Origin: CAZRDB01 sp964598695
GTDB taxonomy: Bacteria > Armatimonadota > Zipacnadia > UBA1398
DNA: 15,292 bases
Direction: 5' to 3'
Assembly (NCBI GenBank): GCA_964598695.1
Contig: CAZRDB010000122.1
Location: forward strand, 1-15,292
Under the pieces are notes generated by a model. That model saw only the letters and a list, made by a program, of their open reading frames with translations, did no database searches and was not told where the DNA came from. The position numbers and the translations under genes are program-made. Every line of letters starts with the position of its first letter. Within the stretch, counting starts at the first letter, position 1. Shown here piece after piece: positions 1-5,847 of the stretch.

Positions 1-782
1 ACGCGAGCCAGGCACAGGGCAGCGCGCCCCTGGTGGCGGGCGATGTACAGGAAGGCGGCCCGGTAGCCCTCCACCGCGGCCGCGGGGCGGTCGGCCGCCG
101 TCGAGGCGCCTCCGAGGTGGGTGATCCGCACGCTGGGGAGCCAGTGGAGTCGCAGCCCGGCCCGCAGCGCGCGCCGTGCGAGGTCGGCATCCTCGCCGTA
201 GAAGAAGAATGCCTCGTCGAAGCCGCCGAGCCTCTCCCAAGCCTCTCGGCGCACGAGCAGAGCGGCGCCGGAGGGGTAGACGCCGGGAGGGAGTGCTCCT
301 CCGGCCGCGGGGAGGCCGATCTCCTCGAACCGGCCGAAGCCCAGCGCCTCGGCGGCCAGGCGACGCAGGGTCGGCGGCGTGCGGATACTCGCCTGTGGTG
401 TGCCATCCTCCTCGAGCAGCTGGGGGGCGATGAGGCTCCATGTGGGCCGGCTCTCCGCGGCCTGCCACAGCAGCCGGAGCGCGTCCGAGGAAACGAACGC
501 ATCGCTGTTGAGGAGCAACAGGGCCTCGCCCGCGGCCCGCTCGGCCATCCGGTTGTTCGCGCGGGCGAACCCGAGGTTCTCGGCGCCGCGCACGAGGACT
601 GCCTCCGGGAACTCGTGGGCCACCATGTCGGGGGAGCCGTCGTGCGAGGCGTTGTCGTAGACGACGACCTCGAACGGCGGTGCGGCCTCACTCGCCCGCA
701 GAGCTTGGAGGCACGCGCGGAGCACATCACGCGCGTTGTAGCTCGCGATCAGCACCGAGAGGGCTGGGCGCCGGGTGGGCAT
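1..782 (-). CDS. Family 2 glycosyltransferase (rhamnosyltransferase-like), 3' end outside window
   Basis: The 260 visible residues form a GT-A glycosyltransferase of family 2, of the WbbL/rhamnosyltransferase-like kind. It would transfer a sugar from a nucleotide-sugar donor to a surface polysaccharide or glycolipid at the cytoplasmic face of the membrane. Visible landmarks are the N-terminal strand SVLIASYNA (residues 9-17), the nucleotide-binding DNASHDGS (43-50), ENLGFARANN (68-77), the metal-binding LLLLNSDA region (88-95, NSD in place of DxD), and FFFYGEDADL (192-201) containing the acceptor-side ED pair. The ATG at 782 follows an AAGGGA Shine-Dalgarno-like stretch and directly precedes the conserved first strand, so it is a convincing start. 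The gene runs off the left edge. The donor and acceptor cannot be told from the sequence. It lies downstream of a secreted stalk-domain protein, separated from it by a strong hairpin. Confidence 0.9.
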   Translation of the reverse strand, partial: MPTRRPALSVLIASYNARDVLRACLQALRASEAAPPFEVVVYDNASHDGSPDMVAHEFPEAVLVRGAENLGFARANNRMAERAAGEALLLLNSDAFVSSDALRLLWQAAESRPTWSLIAPQLLEEDGTPQASIRTPPTLRRLAAEALGFGRFEEIGLPAAGGALPPGVYPSGAALLVRREAWERLGGFDEAFFFYGEDADLARRALRAGLRLHWLPSVRITHLGGASTAADRPAAAVEGYRAAFLYIARHQGRAALCLAR

Positions 783-806
783 CGGGAGTCGGTCCCTTGG
801 GCAGCA

Positions 807-840
807 GAAAGCCGGATGGGCGAGCGCCCATCCGGCTTTC
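807..840 (-). terminator. Perfect 16-bp palindrome, probable transcription terminator
   Basis: Bases 807-822 and 825-840 are exact reverse complements (GAAAGCCGGATGGGCG and its complement), so RNA would fold to about 15 bp with a 4-base loop. The hairpin begins 31 bases past the stop of the stalk-domain protein gene and ends 24 bases before the glycosyltransferase start. On the - strand the stem ends in TTTC followed by TGCTGCC, so the U-tract is short. It most likely terminates or attenuates leftward transcription. A protein-binding palindrome in front of the glycosyltransferase gene is also possible. Confidence 0.6.
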
Positions 841-871
841 GAGAGGAGCAGGTTGTGCGATGGACGCCCGC

Positions 872-1684
872 CTACTTGGTGGGCTCACCCACGACGAACT
901 TGGCCGCGCCGACCTGGTCGACGCTACGGCCGAGCAGGTCGCAGACCGAGTCGAACGGGATGAGGAGCTGGACCTTCGACATGACCGGCTTGCGCGAGAG
1001 CTTGACGGGCTCGCCGTCGAGCACACCGGTGGCCTTGTTCTCGAAGAAGACGAGGTGATGCTCGTCGATGACGAGCGTCGCGGCGCGCAGCTCGCGGTCC
1101 CACTGGACCTCGCCGCCGAACATCTCGGCGACCTCGGCCGCGCCGACGCGGAGCTGGTCGCTGGTCGGCAGCGCACGGTAGGCCTCGGGGGTGTAGGGGA
1201 CGCCGCCGACCTCGATCTCGAGCGGCTTGCGCTCGGAGGGGCTGGTGAGCGACGGCCACTGCGCGAGCTTGATCTCGGCGGCGCCCGGGGCGGTGCGGGT
1301 GAGCTTGGCTCCGAGGGTCTCGCAGAGGTAGCCGATGGGCAGCAGCATCTTCCCGCCGACGAGCCGCGGCTTGTGGGTGAGGAATGTCTCCTCGCCGTTG
1401 ATGAGCACGCGGTTCTTGTCGTTGAAGAAGGTGAGCGTGGTGGGCGGGGCGGCGAAGACAACGGCCTCAATGTCGCCGTCCCACGCGAGAGTGGCCTCGA
1501 GGAGGTCACGGCAGGCGGTGGCCGGGACGAGCAGCTCGCCGTCGGTGTACGCCGTGCAGCCGGCAACCGTCATCGTCTCGGCTTCCACCGTGAACGTGAC
1601 GGTCTTGGCCTGCGCGACGCTCGCCAAGAGAGCGCACCCCAAGAGGGCCAGTGTGAGACGCATCCCGAAAGAGCGTGTAGCCAT
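872..1684 (-). CDS. Secreted protein with two copper-amine-oxidase-N-like (stalk) modules
   Basis: This 270-residue protein starts with a clear signal peptide: MATRSFGMRL, a hydrophobic stretch at residues 10-23, and a likely AQA cleavage site after residue 26. The mature part is made of two related halves, each containing two short units. Matching positions include LTFFNDKNRVLINGEE in the first half and LVFFENKATGVLDGEP in the second. Each is followed by a basic/hydrophobic stretch, 'LLP' or 'LIP', and a helix ending in LG (YLCETLGAK, SVCDLLGRS). This is the pattern of the Cu_amine_oxidN1 family, which despite its name is usually a non-catalytic extracellular module. No enzyme domain is attached, so I infer a structural or binding role at the cell surface. 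The ATG at 1684 is preferred over an upstream TTG because GGGAGGAG sits 11 bases before it and the signal peptide begins there. Confidence 0.75.
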   Translation of the reverse strand: MATRSFGMRLTLALLGCALLASVAQAKTVTFTVEAETMTVAGCTAYTDGELLVPATACRDLLEATLAWDGDIEAVVFAAPPTTLTFFNDKNRVLINGEETFLTHKPRLVGGKMLLPIGYLCETLGAKLTRTAPGAAEIKLAQWPSLTSPSERKPLEIEVGGVPYTPEAYRALPTSDQLRVGAAEVAEMFGGEVQWDRELRAATLVIDEHHLVFFENKATGVLDGEPVKLSRKPVMSKVQLLIPFDSVCDLLGRSVDQVGAAKFVVGEPTK

Positions 1685-1724
1685 GAACCTGCCAACTCCT
1701 CCCGTGCGGGAATCCAAGCTGCCC

Positions 1725-1745
1725 GACTCGACATCAGGCCGAGTC
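1725..1745. repeat. Inverted repeat in the promoter of the stalk-domain protein
   Basis: GACTCG (1725-1730) and CGAGTC (1740-1745) are exact inverted copies separated by nine bases. The right arm overlaps the proposed -10 element and the left arm would lie just inside the transcript. This arrangement fits either a repressor operator or a short 5' hairpin in the mRNA. No regulator can be assigned. Confidence 0.4.
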
Positions 1746-1771
1746 TAGCAACGGGTCCTCCGTGTGGTCAA
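1742..1771 (-). promoter_or_regulatory. Sigma-70-type promoter for the stalk-domain protein
   Basis: Reading leftward, TTGACC (1771-1766) matches the -35 consensus at 5 of 6 positions. TAGACT (1747-1742) matches the -10 consensus at 4 of 6, after an 18-bp spacer. Transcription would start near 1735, giving a leader of about 50 bases before the ATG at 1684. The gene therefore appears to have its own promoter rather than relying on the regulator/lipoprotein pair upstream. The rest of the gap between 1772 and 1878 shows nothing I can name. Confidence 0.5.
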
Positions 1772-1878
1772 TCACGTACACCAACCTATCCGAACCCTGT
1801 TCATGTTCGATGGAGCGGGGCGCGTTTCCTGCGACAATGGCTGGGCGGGTGGAACATCCCCCACGTCCCCCCATCGGC

Positions 1879-2550
1879 CTAGTCGGGGCCCAGGACCTGG
1901 ATAGTGTCCTCGCTGTGCGCGCCCTCGAAGAACGCGTGGAGGGTGGCGGCGCCCGGGCCCAGCGCGAGCAGTGCGCCGCGCCGGTCGACACAGGCCGCCG
2001 AATCGGTCACGCAGACGAAGGACATGAGCCCCCCGTAGGGCGCGAACGCGTCGGGGAGGCCCGGCTCGGTGGCGGGTCCGCCCGATCCCGTCTGCGCCGG
2101 CAGGTCGAGACGGAACTCGCCGAGGGTGTCTCCCGATCCGTAGTCCGGGGCCGCCTCCCCGGGGTAGACCGAGAGGCTGGCGGTGAGCCGCGCGCCGGCT
2201 GGAGCCTCGACGGCGCAGGAGAAGGGCAGGTAGCGGTCGTTGCCGGTGACGGACAGGCGCGTGAGGCCCGCGGCGATCCCGTCGAGGTAGTAGATCCCCC
2301 TCCGGTCGGAGCGGTTGCGCCGCGTGACGCCTCGGCTGTCGACGGCCTCGACGGTCATCCCGGCCAGCGGCGCGCGGTCGCGCGATCCATCGACCACGTA
2401 GCCCGCGGCAACGACCGGCCCCTTGCCCCACGGGATGCTCCCGCCGGTGTAGGGGTTCTCCGGGCCGTCGATCGACAGCTCGTTGCAGCCTTGCGCCACG
2501 AGGCACGCCGCGAGCAACGCGCAGGCGAGCGCGGGGGGTGCGCCACGCAT
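1879..2550 (-). CDS. Small lipoprotein with carboxypeptidase-regulatory-like and Big_2-like domains
   Basis: This 223-residue protein begins with a hydrophobic signal sequence ending in LVAQGC. Cys22 is a plausible lipidation site although the lipobox is not canonical, and ordinary signal peptidase cleavage is the alternative. Residues about 40-105 (AGYVVDGSRDRAPLAG, then RSDRRGIYYLDGI) have the pattern of a CarboxypepD_reg-like beta-sandwich: a 'PLAG' turn, then a 'D..G.Y.L.GI..G' segment. The C-terminus, with ACVDRRGALLALGPGAATL, matches the 'VD..G.V.AL.PG.ATI' signature of bacterial Ig-like Big_2 domains. I infer an exported surface protein with no visible catalytic residues. Its ATG overlaps the stop codon of the upstream XRE-TPR regulator as TGATG, so the two are translationally coupled and probably functionally linked. 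The function is unknown. Confidence 0.75.
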   Translation of the reverse strand: MRGAPPALACALLAACLVAQGCNELSIDGPENPYTGGSIPWGKGPVVAAGYVVDGSRDRAPLAGMTVEAVDSRGVTRRNRSDRRGIYYLDGIAAGLTRLSVTGNDRYLPFSCAVEAPAGARLTASLSVYPGEAAPDYGSGDTLGEFRLDLPAQTGSGGPATEPGLPDAFAPYGGLMSFVCVTDSAACVDRRGALLALGPGAATLHAFFEGAHSEDTIQVLGPD

Positions 2551-4346
2551 CAGGTCTCCCACCCTTGTGCCGGCCCCCGCTCCTCGACCGGCGGCCATGC
2601 GAGATCGTCGAGCCACTCCCGCGACGCCTCCCCCTCCTCCTGCCCCAGCCACCACAGATGCCGACGGCAGACCAGAAGCCGTTCGGGATCCTCGAGGACG
2701 GCCTCGCCGGGCCCCGCGTCGCCTTGCCGCATCGACTCCACCGCCTCGACGGCCCGTGCGCACCAGGCGCGGTCCTCGGCAGGGGCATGGCGGGCAGCCA
2801 GCGCCGCCGCGCGGCACCGGACATCCGGGTCGCCCATCCGCTCGGCGCGCACGAACGCCGCTGTCGCGTGCTCCAGCGGTGTCTCCCCCGCGCGGGCAAG
2901 CGCGAGGCGCGCCTCGGCCTCGAGCCGCCCGAGCCCGCCTTGCACGGCCGATTCCGCGATCTGGGCCAGACGGGCGGTCGATGCGTGCCCCGGCGAGACC
3001 GCGCACCGGATGACCTCGGCGGCGAGGGCCTCGGCCGTGAAACGGAGCGCCCGGAGCGACTGAGCGGCCTCCTCGGCGTGGTAGGCGGCCTCGTCGGCCC
3101 GGCCCACCCGCTGGTGGATCCGTGCGAGGTTGGCGTGTACGAGTGCTCGGGTGCGCTCGTCCCCCTCGCGGAGCGCCTGGCGGCAGACGTCGCGGCCGTC
3201 CGCCAGCGCCGTCTCGTGGCGGCCGGCGAGGGCCTCGTTCCAGGCGGCAAACGACCGCGCGACGAGGGAGCGCGACAGGTCGGCCGCGAACCACGCCAGC
3301 CGCGCGGCAAGAGAGAGCGTCTCGCGGGCCTCGCCGTACCGCCCCAGCCCGGTGAGCGCGATCCCGGAGTTGACCATCGCCTCGACGCGCTGGTCGCGCG
3401 CGCCCAGGCGGTCGGCCTCTCGCTCGCAGGCGCGGGCGGCCTCGAGAGCCTGTGCCAGGTCGCCGAGCGCGAGGTGGACGTTGCCCTGGTTGCCGAGCGC
3501 GTAGCAGCGCGCCAGGCTCGCCTCCTCGGGCGAGGGCGCCTCCTCGCAGGAGGCGAGGGTCTCCGCGAGCAGCTCGAGCGCGGCGTCGAGGTCGCACTCC
3601 TGCTCCGCGAGTGCGGCCCGCGCAACGAGCGCCCTCCATCGGGCGGCCCAGACCGGCGAGTCGCTCTGGCGCTCGAAGATCCCGCGGGCTTCGTCGCAGG
3701 CCCCGACCGAGAGCAGCGCGGCGCCGAGGCTGTGGGTCGCCTGCGTGCGGAGCGGTCCCAACTCGATCTGGCGCGCGATCTCGATCGCCTGCCGCAAGGC
3801 CTGCGCAGCCTCGCCGTGGCGCCCGAGGGCTCCGTAGGCGTTGCCGAGACGGAAACAGGCCTCGGCCTCGGTTCGCTGGCGGCCGGAGACGCGCGCGAGC
3901 GCCAGGATTCGCTCGGCGGTTCGGACCAGCCCTTGGGGATCGGGAGGGCCCTCCTGGGCCCGCGCGAGATCCTCGAGGTCGGCGAGCGCGCGCTCGAGGT
4001 TGGGCAGCGGGAGGTCCTCTCTGGGCGCCTCTTCGGCGGGGTGGGCGGGGGCGAGGGCCGGGGCTTCGTCGGCAGCCGTAGGGGGGCCTGAGGGGGCCGG
4101 GACGGGCTCCGCGAGCGGCACGCCGTCCTCGCCGAAGAAGAAGGCCATCGAGCGGCCGACGGCGCGCGCGATCCGCTGCAGCCGGTCGGTCTGCACGAGG
4201 GTCGCGCCGGAGTAGTACTGGTAGATGAGCGCGCGGGAGCACTCGGCAATCGAGGCAAGGTCCTCGGCCGAGAGGCCGGCGTCGCGGGCGGCGGCCTGGA
4301 TCAGCTTGCCCTGTTGTCTGCGGCCCTCGCGGGTGCTCAGGTCCAT
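2550..4346 (-). CDS. XRE-family helix-turn-helix regulator with long TPR-like region
   Basis: This 598-residue cytoplasmic protein has an N-terminal DNA-binding domain at residues about 12-72. It shows the XRE helix pattern, with a turn at AGLSAEDLASIAECSRALIY followed by a recognition helix and RLQRIARAVG. A proline/alanine-rich linker follows. From about residue 110 to 560 the protein is a run of amphipathic helix pairs with TPR character, for example CFRLGNAYGALGRHGEAAQA and GNVHLALGDLAQALEAARAC. Families with this layout (RRNPP and related XRE-TPR regulators) use the TPR part to bind a peptide or protein partner. At 598 residues it is longer than classical RRNPP proteins. The ATG at 4346 places the HTH at the usual distance from the N-terminus and has GGTGA upstream. 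A TTG at 4418 would add 24 residues but would start upstream of the proposed promoter. The gene is coupled to the downstream lipoprotein gene. Confidence 0.8.
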   Translation of the reverse strand: MDLSTREGRRQQGKLIQAAARDAGLSAEDLASIAECSRALIYQYYSGATLVQTDRLQRIARAVGRSMAFFFGEDGVPLAEPVPAPSGPPTAADEAPALAPAHPAEEAPREDLPLPNLERALADLEDLARAQEGPPDPQGLVRTAERILALARVSGRQRTEAEACFRLGNAYGALGRHGEAAQALRQAIEIARQIELGPLRTQATHSLGAALLSVGACDEARGIFERQSDSPVWAARWRALVARAALAEQECDLDAALELLAETLASCEEAPSPEEASLARCYALGNQGNVHLALGDLAQALEAARACEREADRLGARDQRVEAMVNSGIALTGLGRYGEARETLSLAARLAWFAADLSRSLVARSFAAWNEALAGRHETALADGRDVCRQALREGDERTRALVHANLARIHQRVGRADEAAYHAEEAAQSLRALRFTAEALAAEVIRCAVSPGHASTARLAQIAESAVQGGLGRLEAEARLALARAGETPLEHATAAFVRAERMGDPDVRCRAAALAARHAPAEDRAWCARAVEAVESMRQGDAGPGEAVLEDPERLLVCRRHLWWLGQEEGEASREWLDDLAWPPVEERGPAQGWET

Positions 4347-4355
4347 CTTGTCACC

Positions 4356-4386
4356 AGTATCGCTACACGACCGACGAGAATCGCTA
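4356..4386. promoter_or_regulatory. Paired direct repeats, candidate operator of the XRE-TPR regulator
   Basis: AGTATCGCTA (4356-4365) and AGAATCGCTA (4377-4386) differ at one base and start 21 bp apart, about two helical turns, so both would face the same side of the DNA. They lie between the proposed -10 element and the ATG of the XRE-TPR gene, where a bound dimer could block transcription. The first copy also contains the short palindrome GTATCGCTAC with inverted GTA/TAC ends. Autoregulation by the adjacent gene product is an inference from position. Confidence 0.45.
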
Positions 4387-4391
4387 GTGTG

Positions 4392-4418
4392 ACTATAACA
4401 GAACGGCCGGGAGCGCAA
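4392..4418 (-). promoter_or_regulatory. Promoter of the XRE-TPR regulator gene
   Basis: Reading leftward, TATAGT (4397-4392) matches the -10 consensus at 5 of 6 positions and stands out in this GC-rich background. The best -35 candidate, TTGCGC (4418-4413), leaves a short 15-bp spacer, so recognition may depend mainly on the -10 element or an activator. The transcript would start close to 4385, on the outer edge of the direct repeats. Confidence 0.45.
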
Positions 4419-4444
4419 CAGGGGCCGGGCGGCGTGCCCTCAGA

Positions 4445-4496
4445 AGCACAGAGGGGCCGCCGCGCCCGCGGCAGCCCCTCCACTGGGCCTTGTGCT
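4445..4496 (-). terminator. GC-rich hairpin downstream of the LppM-like gene, probable terminator
   Basis: GAGGGGC (4451-4457) pairs with GCCCCTC (4474-4480). An inner GCCGC/GCGGC-type stem and one wobble pair bring the stem to about 13 bp with a GGGC-type loop. Outer arms AGCACA (4445-4450) and TGTGCT (4491-4496) can extend it across a 10-base bulge. It begins 12 bases past the TAA of the LppM-like gene and separates the lapA-lppM transcript from the XRE-TPR promoter. There is no T-run, so if it terminates transcription it is not a textbook intrinsic terminator. Confidence 0.5.
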
Positions 4497-4507
4497 CGCC
4501 GCGCGGG

Positions 4508-5272
4508 TTACGCGTCGCGTGGCTCGGGCGGGACGGTCGGCGTCACGTCGTCCTCGTCCTCGATCTCGAGGACCTCCACGGCGTCTTCCTCCTCGAGCGC
4601 GGGGGTGCGCTCGGCGCGCACACGGCGCCAGACGGAGAACTGCACCGAGGCGACGTAGAGGACGATGATGGCGGCGATGATGCCGAAGAAGAGCAGGCCC
4701 GCCCACTTCGGGTTGACGCGGCTCGAGGTGACGGTGATCGGCACGCCGCCCTCGCGAGCCAGATCGTCCATCGTGAGCGACCAGGTGACCTTGTTGCCAT
4801 CCGACTTGCCCGGCGGGGTCGACTCCTGGATCTTTCCGGGCATGGTGATGGTGTAGAAGACCTCGGCGTCCTTCACGTAGGGTCGCTCATCGGCCGACAC
4901 GAGAGACTCGTCGGTGAGTTGCTCCTCGTAGAGGTATGTGGTCTTCATGCCCTCGTCGGTCCGGGAGACGGAGACCCTGCTGCTGAACGGGTCCTTCTCC
5001 GGGAGCACCGCGCGGGAGGAAGCGAGGAAGGAGACGGTCTGTCCGTTCTCAACCTTGCGCAGGGTCCAGCCCGAGCCGCGCGGGAAGATCCGCTGCAGCT
5101 CGATGAACGCGGAGTCGCCGTGCTCCTTGGTGACCTGGCACCGCACCTCACGCCGGACCCGACCGTCGGGGGAGACGACCGTGTGGATCCGGACACAGCC
5201 GGCCAGCGTGGCCAGCGCGAGGGGGATCGCCACGAACGCCAGGAAGATGCGGCGGGACTGTCTCGCTTCCAT
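4508..5272 (-). CDS. LppM-like lipoprotein with C-terminal membrane anchor
   Basis: This 254-residue protein has a lipoprotein signal peptide with a good lipobox, LAGC (Cys26 lipidated). An extracytoplasmic beta-rich domain runs from about residue 27 to 188. A single transmembrane helix at about 190-213 (LLFFGIIAAIIVLYVAS) is followed by a basic stop-transfer segment and a strongly acidic cytoplasmic tail (EEEDAVEVLEIEDEDD). A lipidated N-terminus plus a C-terminal membrane span with the domain between them is the layout of LppM/DUF3153 proteins. The opening CVRIHTVVSPDGRVRREVRC also resembles that family. Family membership is moderately certain and the molecular role is not known from the sequence. 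The ATG at 5272 sits five bases after the upstream stop with GTGAGG before it, so it is co-translated with the LapA-like gene. Confidence 0.65.
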   Translation of the reverse strand: MEARQSRRIFLAFVAIPLALATLAGCVRIHTVVSPDGRVRREVRCQVTKEHGDSAFIELQRIFPRGSGWTLRKVENGQTVSFLASSRAVLPEKDPFSSRVSVSRTDEGMKTTYLYEEQLTDESLVSADERPYVKDAEVFYTITMPGKIQESTPPGKSDGNKVTWSLTMDDLAREGGVPITVTSSRVNPKWAGLLFFGIIAAIIVLYVASVQFSVWRRVRAERTPALEEEDAVEVLEIEDEDDVTPTVPPEPRDA

Positions 5273-5277
5273 GTGCC

Positions 5278-5643
5278 TCACTTGGTCTCCGTTCCGCGTC
5301 CGGGCTTCGTCTCGGCGGCGAAGTCGGCACGCGCCGCTTCCTCGAGAGCTTGGCGCTGCCTGCGGTAGCCGCGGTAGCCGGCCTGGACGACAAGAGCGCC
5401 TGCCGCGCCGACGAGCAGGGAGATCAGTACGAGCCAGACCACGCTGATCTCGCCGCCGATGCAGGGCGGGATGCTCACGCTCACGCTCGAGCCGTAGTTG
5501 ACCCATGCGAGAACGAGCACATACAGCAGTGCCACCAGGGCGAGAACGGCCCGCCAGTCGATGACCCGCGTGCGCGAGCCGGGCTCATCGTCCGGCGGCA
5601 CCGGAGCGCCACCCATGTCCGCGACCGGTTCTCCCTCGCTCAC
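5278..5643 (-). CDS. LapA-like (DUF1049) two-helix membrane protein
   Basis: This short protein of about 121 residues has a hydrophilic N-terminus and two transmembrane helices (about 33-48, AVLALVALLYVLVLAW, and about 68-90, SVVWLVLISLLVGAAGALVV). The helices are joined by a loop beginning with N. The C-terminus is charged and looks like coiled coil (RRQRQALEEAARADF). This matches the LapA/DUF1049 pattern of two helices with an N-V-S loop and a glycine-rich second helix. In enterobacteria LapA takes part in lipopolysaccharide assembly control. Relatives occur widely in other phyla, so that role should not be assumed here. The GTG at 5643 is chosen because AAGGTGG lies nine bases before it. 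A GTG at 5652 directly abuts that motif, and an ATG at 5616 is a further option. It is the first gene of the leftward transcript, divergent from mraZ. Confidence 0.65.
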   Translation of the reverse strand: MSEGEPVADMGGAPVPPDDEPGSRTRVIDWRAVLALVALLYVLVLAWVNYGSSVSVSIPPCIGGEISVVWLVLISLLVGAAGALVVQAGYRGYRRQRQALEEAARADFAAETKPGRGTETK

Positions 5644-5768
5644 AAGCGACACCCACCTTCACAGGATCTAGCCTTTCTACGTCCCCCCAAAAAGGATTCC
5701 TGCCTCGGGGAGGACAACTAAGCGGCAGGCACGGCCCACGAACCGCGCGATGCAACCACTTGTTCGAA
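5644..5768. other. Divergent intergenic region left of the mraZ promoter
   Basis: This is the left part of the 204-base gap between the leftward lapA-like gene and rightward mraZ. It must carry the leftward promoter, but I find only weak candidates, such as TTTTTG and TAGATC on the - strand with a 17-bp spacer near 5667-5695. A short inverted pair CCTGCC/GGCAGG brackets about 5699-5730. I see no open reading frame or RNA gene here. Confidence 0.3.
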
Positions 5769-5797
5769 TTGTGAGGGATAGCGCTCGGTGGTAGATT
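5769..5797 (+). promoter_or_regulatory. dcw operon promoter upstream of mraZ
   Basis: TTGTGA (5769-5774) and TAGATT (5792-5797) each match the sigma-70 consensus at 4 of 6 positions and are exactly 17 bp apart. Transcription would start near 5804, giving a leader of about 44 bases. The -10 element lies between the first two MraZ-type boxes, so MraZ binding would occlude RNA polymerase. This would serve at least mraZ through murD and ftsW, because no later gap is long enough for an obvious second promoter. Confidence 0.5.
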
Positions 5798-5822
5798 GTG
5801 GGTCACTGTGGTGGGTTATGGG
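5788..5822 (+). promoter_or_regulatory. Four 10-bp-spaced GTGG/TGGG boxes, candidate MraZ operator
   Basis: GTGGT (5788), GTGGG (5798), GTGGT (5808) and ATGGG (5818) begin exactly 10 bp apart, one DNA turn, sharing the core TGG followed by G or T. MraZ proteins are known to bind direct TGGG- or GTGG-type repeats at this spacing in front of their own operon and to repress it. The array spans the proposed -10 element, transcription start and early leader, ending 25 bases before the mraZ ATG. Confidence 0.75.
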
Positions 5823-5847
5823 GAGCCGGCGCTAGGGTAGGCCTACG

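Noticed and set aside
33..1058. Long + strand open frame of 341 codons at the left end
   Set aside because: It lies opposite the glycosyltransferase and stalk-domain genes and has low-complexity Arg/Gly/Ala-rich composition. The - strand products have clear domains, signal peptide and family motifs.
1762..4091. Long + strand open frames opposite the lipoprotein and XRE-TPR genes (433 and 517 codons)
   Set aside because: These are antisense shadows caused by high GC. The translations are Arg/Gly/Leu repeats without domains, while the - strand encodes a recognisable HTH, TPR-like helices and a lipoprotein.
4351..4507. Riboswitch or small RNA in the gap between the LppM-like and XRE-TPR genes
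   Set aside because: The only strong structure is one GC-rich hairpin immediately after a stop codon, and no conserved aptamer pattern is recognisable.
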